A DNA stretch of 64,000 bases from Pseudarthrobacter phenanthrenivorans (GCF_000813845.1 NZ_JWTB01000021.1:1-64000); one strand, 5' to 3'; counted from the stretch's first letter, positions 26,182 through 35,086 are shown. Notes: a model not told the origin generated them from the letters alone. Program-made: numbers and translations.

Positions 26182-26700
26182 CTACTCGGGAAGCGGCCCG
26201 TGGTTGCCCTGGATGTGTTCGAAGACGAGCGTTGTTTCGGTATGGCCCACCACGGGGTCCGTGGCCAGGTTGTCCAGGACCCAGTCACGCAGGTCCTCGG
26301 TGCTTCCGACGGCGATGTGCAGCAGGTAGTCCACGGAACCTGAGGTGTGGAACGTCGAGAGCACGGCCGGCAGATGCGGCACGCGGGCGGTGAAGCGGTC
26401 GATCTGGTCCCGGTCGTGGGCCCGGAGCCGCACCGCCACCAGCGCCTGCACGGACCTGCCGATGGCCGACAGGCTCAGCTTGGCCTCGTAGCCCTGCACA
26501 ATGCCCCGTTCGGACAATGCGCGCGTCCGCATCAAGGCCGTGGACGGCGCGATCCCCACCATTTCGGCAAGCTGCTTGTTGGAAATCCTGGCGTCTGCCA
26601 CCAGGGCCGCCAGCAGCCGCTCATCAATGGCATCCAGCGGTTCAAGATGTGCCCCGGCCCTGATGTTCCTGGGATTCGTACTCACTGCGGTTCCTTCCAC
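26182..26700 (-). CDS. Lrp/AsnC family regulator, second
   Basis: A 172-residue regulator with an N-terminal HTH (about residues 22-70, LDAIDERLLAALVADARISNK... LAEMVGIAPSTALMRTRAL) and a C-terminal RAM domain (SVQALVAVRLRAHDRDQ, TSGSVDYLLHIAV). It is convergent with the MFS gene, 14 bases between stops, and 102 bases from the end of the ynfM-like gene. It is distinct from the first Lrp protein, as the recognition helices differ. Two starts are possible: GTG at 26700 with GGAGGAG upstream, or GTG at 26685 with GGAAGGAA upstream. Targets are unknown. Confidence 0.9.
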   Translation of the reverse strand: MEGTAVSTNPRNIRAGAHLEPLDAIDERLLAALVADARISNKQLAEMVGIAPSTALMRTRALSERGIVQGYEAKLSLSAIGRSVQALVAVRLRAHDRDQIDRFTARVPHLPAVLSTFHTSGSVDYLLHIAVGSTEDLRDWVLDNLATDPVVGHTETTLVFEHIQGNHGPLPE

Positions 26701-26801
26701 GCGCTCCTCCGTTCATCCTAGACCGCAGAATGCCCGCCCTCAGTGCTTCCACCACGGGTCCCGCCGAATATCTGGACCGTTCTGCCGTCCCCGGCGGGCG
26801 C

Positions 26802-28052
26802 TTAATTCGCAGCCGGGTTCCGCTCAGGCAGGGACCCCCGACGGGGATGGACGACGGCGACAGTAACGGCAGTCAGGCACGCCAGGGCCATGACGGCCCC
26901 CGCGAGGGCCGTCCAGCCCCACGCCTGGAACACCAGGCCGCCCGCCCAGCCCAGGAGGCTGGATCCCAGGTAGTAGGCCAGGTTGTACAGCGAGGCGGCC
27001 TGGGCGCGGCCGGCGCTCGCTATGGCACCAGTCCAGCCGGAGCCGATGCTGTGGGCGGCGAAGAAGCCGCCGGTGAACACCACCAGACCAGCCAGGATCA
27101 GCACCAGCGATGGAGTGAGGGTGAGCGCCAGTCCGGCAAGGGCGAGGCCGAGCCCGGCGAGGAGGACATTCCGGCGCCCGTACCTGGACGTCATGCCTGC
27201 CGCCCACCGGGACGAGAATGTTCCGGACAGGTAGGCCAGGAAGATCAGGCTGATGACAGTGGCCGGCAGCCCGAACGGGGCCGCAGACAGCCGGAAGCCC
27301 AAATAGTTGTAAACGGCCACGAACCCGCCCATCATCAGGAAGGCCTGGGCGTACAAGGCCAGCAGCCGGACATTGCGCAGGTGCCCCGCAAGGGTCCGCA
27401 GGGCGTTGCGGAGGCCGGCGGCCGGGGCCGGGACAAACCCCTGCGCCCGGGGCACCAGGACAAGGAAGACGACGGCGGCAACGGTCGCCAGCAGGGATAC
27501 GGCCAGGGCCGCCGGGCGCCAGCCCCACAGTTCCCCGGCCGGGCCTGCCACGAGCCGTCCGGACAGTCCTCCCAGCGTGGTGCCTGCAACGTAGCTTCCG
27601 GCTGCCAGGGCCGCATGTGCTTTGCTGACCTCCTCGTTGAGGTAGGCAATGGCAATGGCCGGGATGCCGCCCAGGGCCATGCCTTCCAGCAGCCGGAGGC
27701 ACAGCAGCATGGCAAAGTTGGCGGACAACGGCACCAGCAGTCCCAGGATGGTGGCCGCGGTGATGCCCCACATCATGGCTTTGACCCGGCCGATCCGGTC
27801 CGCCAGGAAGGACCAGGGAATGACGGTGGCGGCCAGGCCGATGGTGGCCAGGGATATGGTGAGTGCCGCCTCCGCGGCGCCGATGTGCAGGTCCGCCGCA
27901 AGGAGGGGAAGGACTGCCTGGGTGGAATAGAGCTGGGCGAACGTGGCCACCCCGGCGCAGGACAGGCCCGCGAGAATCCGGCCATAAGCCCTTGATCCCT
28001 TCACATGGCCGTTCCAGTTTCGCGGCGCGTCGACGCTGGGACTCTGTGGCAT
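26802..28052 (-). CDS. MFS transporter, YnfM-like
   Basis: A 416-residue MFS exporter. It matches E. coli YnfM along its length: CAGVATFAQLYSTQAVLPLLA, motif A ADRIGRVKAM, the IAYLNEEV segment, GGFVAVYNYLGFRLSAAPF and FFAAHSIGSGWTG. The same reading frame stays open for another 103 codons upstream, into the neighbouring LysR gene, but the ATG at 28052 gives the family's N-terminus and lies 6 bases after a TACGCT -10 box. It is divergent from a LysR gene, exactly the arrangement of ynfM-ynfL. The substrate is unknown, though arabinose and drugs have been discussed for relatives. Confidence 0.9.
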   Translation of the reverse strand: MPQSPSVDAPRNWNGHVKGSRAYGRILAGLSCAGVATFAQLYSTQAVLPLLAADLHIGAAEAALTISLATIGLAATVIPWSFLADRIGRVKAMMWGITAATILGLLVPLSANFAMLLCLRLLEGMALGGIPAIAIAYLNEEVSKAHAALAAGSYVAGTTLGGLSGRLVAGPAGELWGWRPAALAVSLLATVAAVVFLVLVPRAQGFVPAPAAGLRNALRTLAGHLRNVRLLALYAQAFLMMGGFVAVYNYLGFRLSAAPFGLPATVISLIFLAYLSGTFSSRWAAGMTSRYGRRNVLLAGLGLALAGLALTLTPSLVLILAGLVVFTGGFFAAHSIGSGWTGAIASAGRAQAASLYNLAYYLGSSLLGWAGGLVFQAWGWTALAGAVMALACLTAVTVAVVHPRRGSLPERNPAAN

Positions 28053-28058
28053 CCAGCC

Positions 28059-28064
28059 AGCGTA
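28059..28064 (-). promoter_or_regulatory. -10 box TACGCT (minus strand) of the ynfM-like gene
   Basis: On the minus strand TACGCT is 6 bases before the ATG at 28052. The ATGCAT palindrome begins 15 bases upstream, over the -35 position. Confidence 0.45.
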
Positions 28065-28078
28065 GCCAATGGAAATAA

Positions 28079-28093
28079 ATGCATCCAATGCAT
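28079..28093. promoter_or_regulatory. ATGCAT-CCA-ATGCAT palindrome, likely LysR site
   Basis: Two ATGCAT hexamers (28079-28084, 28088-28093) separated by CCA form a perfect inverted repeat of 15 bases in the 94-bp gap between the divergent MFS and LysR genes. It overlaps the expected -35 of the MFS gene. Confidence 0.55.
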
Positions 28094-28146
28094 CTTTAAT
28101 GTCAAAGTGATAGCAGGATTGGATTGTTTGCGGGGAGGAGCTGCGC

Positions 28147-29121
28147 ATGGAACCGGACCGGAAACAGCTCGCGCAGCTGCTGCCGTTGCTGCCGGTGCTG
28201 GCGGAGTTGGGCCGCACCGAGCACGTCACGGAGACTGCGGAAATCCTGGGCGTCCCCCAATCATCGGTGAGCAGGGCGCTCGCCCGGGCGAGCGCCGCCG
28301 TCGGCACCGAACTTGTGGTCAAGGACGGCCGCGGCGTCCGCCTCACGCCTGCTGCACGCACCCTGCTGCCCTACGTCGAGCAGGCGCTCGCAGAATTCCA
28401 GGCCGGGCTGGATGTGGTCCGGAATGAATCCGAGGTGGTCCGGGGCACCGTCTCCGTGTCATTCCAGCACACCTTCGGCGAGGCCACCCTGCCGCTGCTC
28501 ATCAGCGCCTTCCGCGGACGCCACCCCGGCGCCGGGTTCCGGCTCAGCCAGGGCGCCCGCAGCCAGTGCCTGGACGAACTGGCTGCGGGCGAAGCGGACC
28601 TGGCCCTGACGGCGCCGGTGGCTCCTGCCGGGAGGAACCTCGATTCGGCGCCCCTGTACCGCGAGCCGCTCCGGCTGGTGGTGCATCATGCCCACCCGCT
28701 TGCGCGGCAGCCCGCGGCCCGCCTGGCGGACATCCGGGGCGAGCCGTTCGTTGCGCTCGGTCCCGGGTACGGGCTGCGGTCCTTGACCGATGCCTTGTTT
28801 AGGGAGGCGGGATACCGGCCCAGGATTGCCTTCGAAAGCCAGGATTCGCACACGGTGCGCGGCCTGGTGTCCGCGGGCCTCGGCGTCAGCATCCTGCCAC
28901 CCGGTGGTGACGCGCCGGGCCGGATACTGCGCCCCGAAACGGGGGATTTGGGATGGGTGGAAGTTCCGCTGGAATCAGCGCTGGCATTCCGGGAAGTGGG
29001 TGTCAGCTGGCGGCGGCGGAAGCCCGATAGCGAACCCCTTCCGGCCCGGCTTTTCCGGGAACTGGTGGTTGGCCAGGGGCCCGCCCTGGTCGCCGGACTG
29101 GCCAGGAAGGCAAGTGGCTGA
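28147..29121 (+). CDS. LysR family transcriptional regulator, YnfL-like
   Basis: A 324-residue LysR-type protein. The winged HTH covers residues about 15-75 (HVTETAEILGVPQSSVSRALARASAAVGTELVV), and the effector domain (about 95-300) has GTVSVSFQHTFGEATLPLLISAF and the VSAGLGVSILPP loop near the end. The start ATG has a strong GGGAGGAG. It is divergent from the YnfM-like exporter, the usual arrangement for a LysR regulator and its target, and the gap holds the ATGCAT palindrome. The effector is unknown. Confidence 0.92.
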   Translation: MEPDRKQLAQLLPLLPVLAELGRTEHVTETAEILGVPQSSVSRALARASAAVGTELVVKDGRGVRLTPAARTLLPYVEQALAEFQAGLDVVRNESEVVRGTVSVSFQHTFGEATLPLLISAFRGRHPGAGFRLSQGARSQCLDELAAGEADLALTAPVAPAGRNLDSAPLYREPLRLVVHHAHPLARQPAARLADIRGEPFVALGPGYGLRSLTDALFREAGYRPRIAFESQDSHTVRGLVSAGLGVSILPPGGDAPGRILRPETGDLGWVEVPLESALAFREVGVSWRRRKPDSEPLPARLFRELVVGQGPALVAGLARKASG

Positions 29122-29228
29122 CCGCTGCCGCTGCGCACCGGGCGCGGGGTGCAGGCAGGCCTCCTGACCGGAGGCGGCAGCAACCGCCGGGCCCGTGCGA
29201 CGTATGCGCCCGTCCCGCCGCGCCCCAG

Positions 29229-29234
29229 TACCCT
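29229..29234 (+). promoter_or_regulatory. -10 box TACCCT, leaderless sugar-kinase gene
   Basis: TACCCT lies 6 bases before the GTG at 29241. Confidence 0.45.
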
Positions 29235-29240
29235 TGTGAC

Positions 29241-30236
29241 GTGACCAACACGCAGAACCCCTCCGCCAGCCCCGTCCACCAACCGGCAGGCCCGCCGTCC
29301 GATGCTCCGCAGCGTGAATCCCTGCACGGCAACCCGCAGCCAGGCGGTGCGCTGCAGGGCGTGACGATCGGGCTGGACATCGGCGGCACCAAGACCCATG
29401 GCGTCCGTTTTGAAGACGGCCGGCCGGTTGCCGATGACTCGTCGGGGAGTTCGAACGTCCAGAACGTCAGCAGGGAGCAGGCGGCCCACAACCTGGCCGA
29501 TCTGTTCGCCAGGATCGGCGGGGGTCGCGTTGACAGGGTGTACGCGGGGTCCGGCGGGATCGATACCGACGAGGACGCCGCAGCACTGGCTGCCCTGATC
29601 CAGCCGTTGGTGCCGGAGGCCCGGGTCACCGTTGTCCATGATTCCCGACTCCTGCTCGCGGCCGGCCGCGCAACTGCCGGAGTGGCGGTCATTGCGGGGA
29701 CCGGCTCAGCCGCCTGGGGACGGAATTCCGACGGCGGCGAGGCCAGGGCCGGCGGCTGGGGATACCTCCTGGGGGATGAAGGCAGCGGTTATTGGCTGGG
29801 CAGGGAAGCGGTCCGGCACAGCCTGCGCAGGATGAACCAGGGCCTCCCCATCGACCAGCTCACGGCAGCCCTCTTGGCATCGTGCGGCCTGGACCACCCC
29901 AACAAGCTGATTGCGCTGTTCCATTCACCCGACACAGGGCGGCGGTTCTGGGCCCAGCAGGCGCGGCACGTCATGGAGGCGGCCGCGTCGGGACACCGGG
30001 ACAGCGGGGCCTTGCTGGACCAGGCCGGGAAGGACCTGGCCGACCTTGCCGCGCAGGTCCTGGGCCAGCTGCAGATCCAGGGCCCTGTGATCCTGGGCGG
30101 CGGGCTGGGCATGAACGTGGCGCCCGTCCAGGAGTCGTTCCGCCGGAACCTTGGCGCCAAGGGAATCACTGATGTCCGGGTGCTGGACCAGGAACCGGTG
30201 TTCGGCGTCCTGCAGCTCCTGGCTGAGCCCGCCTGA
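29241..30236 (+). CDS. BadF/BadG/BcrA/BcrD-type ATPase, N-acetylglucosamine kinase-like
   Basis: A 331-residue ASKHA-fold protein. Phosphate 1 motif GLDIGGTKTHG is near residues 43-53, phosphate 2 VIAGTGSAAWGRN near 152-164, and a GWGYLLGDEGSGYWLGREAV segment follows, which is typical of N-acetylglucosamine kinases in this superfamily. The first 35 residues are a polar, proline-rich extension, so a later start is possible, but the GTG at 29241 fits the -10 spacing. Substrate is inferred, not proven; another amino sugar or a hexose is possible. It is convergent with the pirin gene. Confidence 0.85.
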   Translation: MTNTQNPSASPVHQPAGPPSDAPQRESLHGNPQPGGALQGVTIGLDIGGTKTHGVRFEDGRPVADDSSGSSNVQNVSREQAAHNLADLFARIGGGRVDRVYAGSGGIDTDEDAAALAALIQPLVPEARVTVVHDSRLLLAAGRATAGVAVIAGTGSAAWGRNSDGGEARAGGWGYLLGDEGSGYWLGREAVRHSLRRMNQGLPIDQLTAALLASCGLDHPNKLIALFHSPDTGRRFWAQQARHVMEAAASGHRDSGALLDQAGKDLADLAAQVLGQLQIQGPVILGGGLGMNVAPVQESFRRNLGAKGITDVRVLDQEPVFGVLQLLAEPA

Positions 30237-30246
30237 CAAAAGACGG

Positions 30247-31263
30247 CTAGCCGAAGGAACGCTTACGGGGCGTCAGACGGACGCCGGGAAGCGGGGGAGC
30301 AGGGATCCGTCCGGCCTCCGGCCCGGCATCCGGGCCGTGGCCGGGCACCAGGCCATAGCGGGAGGCACCTCTTGCCGCGTCCGGCAGGCCGGCCTGGGCT
30401 TCCCAGTCCTCCCGGGCCTGTTCCACTTCGTCATGCGTACGGCCTACGAAGTTCCACCACATCAACAATTCCTCGCCGAACGGTTCACCGCCGATAAGCA
30501 GGAACCGCGTTCCGGGCTGCGCCTGGAGCCGCAGCTCGCTGCGGCCGGTGCCCAGGTAGCCCAGCGGTCCCGCCGGAAGCTCCTGCCCGTCCACCGCCAG
30601 GCCGCCGTCGAGCACCAAAATGCCATGCTCAAAGGCGGGGTCCAGCGGCAGCACCGCCTCCCCTTCGCAGGACACATCCGCACCGACAATCGGCGAATAC
30701 ATCGTTGCTGGGGACTGCACCCCGGCAAGTTCACCCACCATCACCGTGGCGGTAAAACCCGGCCCTGTGGCGTGCGGCAGTTCCCTATGCTGTTCGAACG
30801 CCGGTTCCCGGTGCCGGTCCCCGTCCGGGAGGGCAACCCAGAGCTGGAGGCCGCGCTGGATCGGCAGCTCCCCGCCGGCGGGAAGCACCGCGAACTCGGA
30901 GTGCGACACCCCGTGCCCCGCGGTCATGATGTTCAGTTCCCCGGGACGCACCACCACGTCGCTGCCCACGCTGTCCCGGTGGCGGATGTTCCCCGCCAGC
31001 GGCCACGTCACGGTCTGCAGCCCGATATGCGGATGGGGAAGCACGGACATTGCGGTCCGGTCAGGGCCGAAGCTGTCCAGGAAGCACCACGCGCCGATCG
31101 TGGGCAGACCGCGCTGGGGCAGGGTGCGCTTGACATTCATGGCACGGACCCCGCCCAGCGGAACCTCGCGTTCGGGCCACAGCTGCAGGCAGGGCCCCGG
31201 CGTTCCTTCGGCAGTGGCGGGCGGGCAGACTTCCTGCTGTGGTGAAACTTCCAAGTTGGTCAC
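30247..31263 (-). CDS. Pirin family protein
   Basis: A 338-residue bicupin protein. The N-terminal cupin has the metal-binding cluster of pirins: PHPHIGLQTVTWPLAGNIRHRDS, GELNIMTAGHGVSHSE, supplying His, His, His and Glu to iron. The C-terminal half includes a GLAVDGQELPAG region and GEPFGEELLMWWNFVGRTHDE, another pirin mark. Bacterial pirins are reported as quercetin dioxygenases or as metabolic regulators; here the role is unknown. The GTG start lies 6 bases after a TAAAGT box, although GGAGG lies too close to act well as a ribosome site. Confidence 0.93.
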   Translation of the reverse strand: MTNLEVSPQQEVCPPATAEGTPGPCLQLWPEREVPLGGVRAMNVKRTLPQRGLPTIGAWCFLDSFGPDRTAMSVLPHPHIGLQTVTWPLAGNIRHRDSVGSDVVVRPGELNIMTAGHGVSHSEFAVLPAGGELPIQRGLQLWVALPDGDRHREPAFEQHRELPHATGPGFTATVMVGELAGVQSPATMYSPIVGADVSCEGEAVLPLDPAFEHGILVLDGGLAVDGQELPAGPLGYLGTGRSELRLQAQPGTRFLLIGGEPFGEELLMWWNFVGRTHDEVEQAREDWEAQAGLPDAARGASRYGLVPGHGPDAGPEAGRIPAPPLPGVRLTPRKRSFG

Positions 31264-31269
31264 GCCTCC

Positions 31270-31275
31270 ACTTTA
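31270..31275 (-). promoter_or_regulatory. -10 box TAAAGT (minus strand), leaderless pirin
   Basis: On the minus strand TAAAGT is 6 bases before the GTG at 31263. Confidence 0.45.
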
Positions 31276-31483
31276 AGCGCCAGCCGGTCCGCTGTCCGTG
31301 CGGCGGCGACCCATCCGCGCACGGGAGGGTACCGAATGGTCACAGTAGGGATTCCTTTGCGGAGATTAGGGCCTGATCTGCTGAAGCCGGCCCCCGTTTG
31401 GGCTACCGTAACTAACAGCTTGCTGATGGCAATGTCGCGGTGCTGGCAGCAGCCCGTCCGAGAGAAACAGGTAAGTCCGCACC

Positions 31484-32584
31484 ATGGACCAGGCGATGAT
31501 CGAGTTCCAGAGCGTTACCAAGCAGTACCCGGGCGGCCAGCCGGCGGTGGATGGGTTGTCCATGTCCATCACCAAAGGCACTGTCACCGTCTTCGTAGGC
31601 CCGTCAGGATGCGGAAAAACCACGTCCCTGCGGATGATCAACCGGATGGTGGAGCCAACCTCGGGCACCATCACGGTCGATGGCCGTGATGTCACCTCGG
31701 TTCCCGCAGCGGAGCTGCGCCGGTCCATGGGCTACGTCATGCAGTCAGCAGGCCTGCTGCCGCACAGGTCGGTCCTGGACAATATCGCCACTGTTCCCCG
31801 GCTGAACGGCGTCTCAAAAGCGGACGCCCGCCGTCGCGCGGAGGAACTCCTGGACGTCGTGGGACTGGCACACTCCCTGGGCAGGCGCTACCCCTCACAG
31901 CTCTCCGGGGGCCAGCAGCAGCGCGTGGGCGTGGCCCGCGCACTCGCCGCGGACCCGCCCGTACTCCTCATGGATGAGCCCTTCAGCGCCGTGGACCCGG
32001 TGGTCCGCGACGAACTGCAGCAGGAACTCCTGCGCCTGCAAAAAGACCTGGCCAAGACCATCGTGTTCGTCACCCACGACATTGACGAGGCCACCATCCT
32101 CGGCGACAAGGTTGCCGTTTTCGCCACCGGCGGCAAGCTGGCCCAGTACGCCACGCCGGAGGAAATCCTGCGGGCGCCGGCGAACAACTTCGTGGCATCG
32201 TTCGTGGGACGTGACCGCGGCTTCCGCCATTTGGGCTTCACCGCGGCCGACGGCGTGGCAATCCATCCGGTGCCCACGATTGTCCGCTCGGCCGGAGGCT
32301 ACCAGTCCGATTCGAGCGCAGCCGGAGGCTGGCAGCTGGTGGTGGACGGAGACCTGCGTCCGCTGGGCTGGTCAGCGCCGGGCACCGAAACCGAGCTCGT
32401 TCCCGGCGGTTCCCTGTTCCGCCCGGGTGAAAGCCTCAGGCGCGCCCTGGACGCTGCCCTGTCCTCGCCGTCGGGCCTTGGCGTTGCCGTTGATCCGGAC
32501 GGCAAAGTCCTCGGCGTGGTCCGTGGCGGGGAAGTCCTGGCACTGATCGAGGAAGCGCGCCAGGTGCGGCAGGCTGCCCTCTGA
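31484..32584 (+). CDS. Osmoprotectant ABC transporter, ATP-binding subunit
   Basis: A 366-residue ATPase of the OpuCA/ProV type. Walker A is VGPSGCGKTTSLRMINRM, the Q-loop YVMQSAGLLPHRSV, the signature SGGQQQRVGVARAL, and Walker B LLMDEPFSAVDP. The C-terminal part after residue about 240 is a degenerate CBS-type regulatory region. It is the first gene of a four-gene operon whose joints overlap (1, 4 and 4 bases), so subunits are coupled. The system would import glycine betaine, carnitine or choline under osmotic stress; the exact substrate is not visible. ATG start with AGGTAAG upstream. A TACCGT box at 31404-31409 is a weak promoter candidate. Confidence 0.9.
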   Translation: MDQAMIEFQSVTKQYPGGQPAVDGLSMSITKGTVTVFVGPSGCGKTTSLRMINRMVEPTSGTITVDGRDVTSVPAAELRRSMGYVMQSAGLLPHRSVLDNIATVPRLNGVSKADARRRAEELLDVVGLAHSLGRRYPSQLSGGQQQRVGVARALAADPPVLLMDEPFSAVDPVVRDELQQELLRLQKDLAKTIVFVTHDIDEATILGDKVAVFATGGKLAQYATPEEILRAPANNFVASFVGRDRGFRHLGFTAADGVAIHPVPTIVRSAGGYQSDSSAAGGWQLVVDGDLRPLGWSAPGTETELVPGGSLFRPGESLRRALDAALSSPSGLGVAVDPDGKVLGVVRGGEVLALIEEARQVRQAAL

Positions 32585-33300
32585 TGGAATGGTTTTTGGC
32601 CAACACCGGCATGATCCTCGAACGCGGCGGACAGCACCTGGTCCTGGCGCTGGTCCCCATGGTCCTGGGCCTGGTGATTTCCATCCCGCTGGCGCAGCTG
32701 GCCCGGCAGAACGGAGCGCTTCGTTCAGCGGTGCTGACGGCCTCGTCCCTCCTGTACACCATCCCGTCGCTCGCGCTGTTCATCATTTTGCCCACCATCC
32801 TGGGCACCCGGATCCTGGACCCGCTCAACGTGGTGGTGGCGCTGACCATCTACGCTGTGGCGCTGTTGGTCCGCGCCGCCCTCGACGCCTTCGATTCGGT
32901 TGACGCGGACGTCAGCCAGGCCGCCCAGGCCATGGGCTTCAAGCCACTGGCCAGGTTCCTGCAGGTGGACCTGCCGCTCTCCCTCCCGGTCATGTTCGCC
33001 GGCCTGCGGGTCGTGTCCGTGAGCAATATTTCGCTGGTCAGCGTTGCCGCCCTGCTGGGGGTCGGCAACCTGGGCATGCTCTTCACCGACGGCCTGCAGC
33101 GCGACTTCGTCACCGAGGTGGTGGTGGGAATCGTTGCCATCCTGGTCCTGGCGCTGGTAATGGACGCCGTCCTGGTGCTGCTGGAACGCGTGCTCACCCC
33201 CTGGGAGCGTGCCGGCAAGCGGCGCGGCCACACGGCAGCGGACCACGGACCGCACCCCGCCAGTGCGCCGGCCACGTCCACGGCAGGGGAGGCGGCATGA
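32584..33300 (+). CDS. Osmoprotectant ABC transporter, permease 1
   Basis: A 238-residue inner-membrane subunit with five to six helices. The BPD_transp_1 EAA loop is seen as ALDAFDSVDADVSQAAQAMGFKP, where the coupling helix contacts the ATPase. The beginning, WFLANTGMILERGGQHLVLALVPMVLGLV, is that of OpuCB-type permeases. Its ATG overlaps the ATPase stop by one base (TGATG). The C-terminal tail is basic and His/Pro-rich and lies outside the family core. It pairs with permease 2 as a heterodimer. Confidence 0.9.
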   Translation: MEWFLANTGMILERGGQHLVLALVPMVLGLVISIPLAQLARQNGALRSAVLTASSLLYTIPSLALFIILPTILGTRILDPLNVVVALTIYAVALLVRAALDAFDSVDADVSQAAQAMGFKPLARFLQVDLPLSLPVMFAGLRVVSVSNISLVSVAALLGVGNLGMLFTDGLQRDFVTEVVVGIVAILVLALVMDAVLVLLERVLTPWERAGKRRGHTAADHGPHPASAPATSTAGEAA

Positions 33301-34043
33301 GCAACGTCTTCGCCGACACGTTCGCCTGGCTCGCCGATCCGCTCCACTGGTCCGGAAGCATGGGCATTCCGGTCCGGCTTGCCGAGCACCTGCAGTACAC
33401 CGGCCTGGTCATGCTCATTGCCACGGCCATCGCCGTTCCGGTCGGGTTGTTTGTCGGCCACACCGGGCGGGGCCGGGTGGCGGTCGTCGCCGTGGCCGGG
33501 GCCCTGCGCGCTTTGCCCACCCTTGGCCTGCTCATACTCTTCGTGCTGCTCGCCGGCATCGGGCTGATGCCGCCCATCTGGGCCCTGGTGATCCTCACCG
33601 TCCCGCCGCTCCTGGCAGGCACCTACGCCGGCATTTCCAGCGTGGACAGGAACGTCGTGGACGCTGCCCGTGCCGTGGGGATGACCGAACTGCAGGTCCT
33701 GTTCCGGGCGGAACTGCCCAACGCCCTCACCGTCATGTTCGGCGGCTTCCGGACCGGCGTGCTCCAGGTCATCGCCACCGTCTCCGTGGTGGCCTACATC
33801 AACCTGGGCGGCCTCGGCCGCTACCTCTTCGACGGACTCGTCCTCAGCGATTTCCCGCAGATGCTGGGAGGGTCCCTGCTCATCGCGGTGCTCGCAATCG
33901 CCGTCGACCTCGTCCTGTCCCTGGTCCAGAGGCTGTTCCTGTCACCAGGAGCCTCAAAGCAGTCCCGCCGCAGCCAGGAGGCTGCGGTTGATCTCACAGA
34001 CCCCGTTGTTGCGGAGACTGTCGTACAAGGAGGTAAGTCATGA
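33297..34043 (+). CDS. Osmoprotectant ABC transporter, permease 2
   Basis: A 248-residue OpuCD-type permease with the EAA loop in VDRNVVDAARAVGMTELQVLF. It starts with a hydrophilic SNVFADTFAWLADPLHWSG segment followed by HLQYTGLVMLIATAIAV. The start overlaps the previous stop by four bases. About five helices are predicted. The last 30 residues are basic and polar, with a QSRRSQEAAVDL tail. It acts with the other permease as the translocation channel. Confidence 0.9.
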   Translation: MSNVFADTFAWLADPLHWSGSMGIPVRLAEHLQYTGLVMLIATAIAVPVGLFVGHTGRGRVAVVAVAGALRALPTLGLLILFVLLAGIGLMPPIWALVILTVPPLLAGTYAGISSVDRNVVDAARAVGMTELQVLFRAELPNALTVMFGGFRTGVLQVIATVSVVAYINLGGLGRYLFDGLVLSDFPQMLGGSLLIAVLAIAVDLVLSLVQRLFLSPGASKQSRRSQEAAVDLTDPVVAETVVQGGKS

Positions 34044-35002
34044 AAGATAGCCGTCCCCAGCGCCTCGGCAGGCGGGCATTCGGCGGCCTGGCCGCCGGGC
34101 TTGGCCTGGCAGTGGCATTGTCCGCCTGTGGCGGATCGTCCGATCCTTTGAAGAACGCGCCTGCGTCCAGCGGCGGCGCATCCGGCGGTGCGACCTCCCT
34201 GGTGGTGGGCTCCGCCGACTTCCCGGAAAGCCAGATCATCGCCGAGCTGTACGCCGGCGCCCTGAACGCCAACGGGATCACCGCGACCACCAAGCCGAAC
34301 ATCGGCTCCCGCGAGGTCTACTTCAAGGCCGTCCAGGATGGTTCCGTGGACGTGGTGCCGGACTACAGCGGCAACCTGCTGCTGTACGTGGACAAGGAAG
34401 CGAAAGAGGTCTCGGCCGGCGACATCGCCAAGGCCCTGCCGGGCAAGCTCCCTGACGGCCTGGCCGTACTGGACGTGTCCAAAGCCGAGGACAAGGACGC
34501 CATGGTGGTCACCAAGGCGACCGCGGAGAAGTACCAGCTAAAGTCCATCGAGGACCTCGCCAAGGTCTGCAGCGACATTGTCGTGGGGGCCCCGGCCACC
34601 TTCGCTGAGCGCGCGTACGGCCTTCCGGGGCTGAAGAAGAACTACAACTGCGTGCCCAAGAAGCTGGAACCGTTCAGCGACGGCGGCGGCCCGGTAACGC
34701 TCAAGGCCCTGCTCGAGGACCAGGTGCAGGTGGCCGATATCTACACCACCACCCCGTCCATCGCGGACAACGACCTCGTGGTGCTGGACGACCCCAAGAA
34801 CAACTTCATCGCCCAGCAGGTGCTGCCGCTGTACAACAAGGCCAAGATGACCGACAAGGCCAAGGAAGCGCTGAACTCGGTGTCCAGCATCCTCACCACG
34901 GATGACCTCATCAACCTCAACCGTGCGGTCAGCGGCAGCCAGAAGCAGGATGCCAAGACGGCGGCGACTGCCTGGCTCAAGGAAAAGGGCATCGTCAAGT
35001 AG
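34040..35002 (+). CDS. Osmoprotectant ABC transporter, substrate-binding lipoprotein
   Basis: A 320-residue lipoprotein of the OpuCC/OsmF family. A lipobox LSACG follows a basic and hydrophobic N-terminus (RRAFGGLAAGLGLAVALSACG), so Cys31 or nearby would be lipidated and the protein tethered outside. The OsmF core is seen in LVVGSADFPESQIIAELYAGAL and SREVYFKAVQDGSVDVVPDYSGNLL, with DVVPDYSG the ligand pocket strand. Its start overlaps permease 2 by four bases. A strong hairpin follows the stop by 42 bases. Confidence 0.92.
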   Translation: MKDSRPQRLGRRAFGGLAAGLGLAVALSACGGSSDPLKNAPASSGGASGGATSLVVGSADFPESQIIAELYAGALNANGITATTKPNIGSREVYFKAVQDGSVDVVPDYSGNLLLYVDKEAKEVSAGDIAKALPGKLPDGLAVLDVSKAEDKDAMVVTKATAEKYQLKSIEDLAKVCSDIVVGAPATFAERAYGLPGLKKNYNCVPKKLEPFSDGGGPVTLKALLEDQVQVADIYTTTPSIADNDLVVLDDPKNNFIAQQVLPLYNKAKMTDKAKEALNSVSSILTTDDLINLNRAVSGSQKQDAKTAATAWLKEKGIVK

Positions 35003-35044
35003 GCGTTGCCTCCCCGCCACGGCGGGCGGCTGAGGGGTGACCAC

Positions 35045-35086
35045 GACGGCGGCTGCCGGACTTGCGAAGGTCCGGCAGCCGCCGTC
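35045..35086 (+). terminator. 17-bp perfect hairpin after the osmoprotectant operon
   Basis: Left arm 35045-35061 (starting GACGGCGGCTGCC) and right arm 35070-35086 pair without mismatch around an 8-base loop. No T-run follows, so it is either a hairpin-only terminator or a 3'-end stabiliser. Confidence 0.6.

Noticed and set aside
28053-28361. N-terminal extension of the YnfM-like frame into the LysR gene
   Set aside because: The extension is low-complexity, overlaps the divergent gene, and the family N-terminus begins at 28052.
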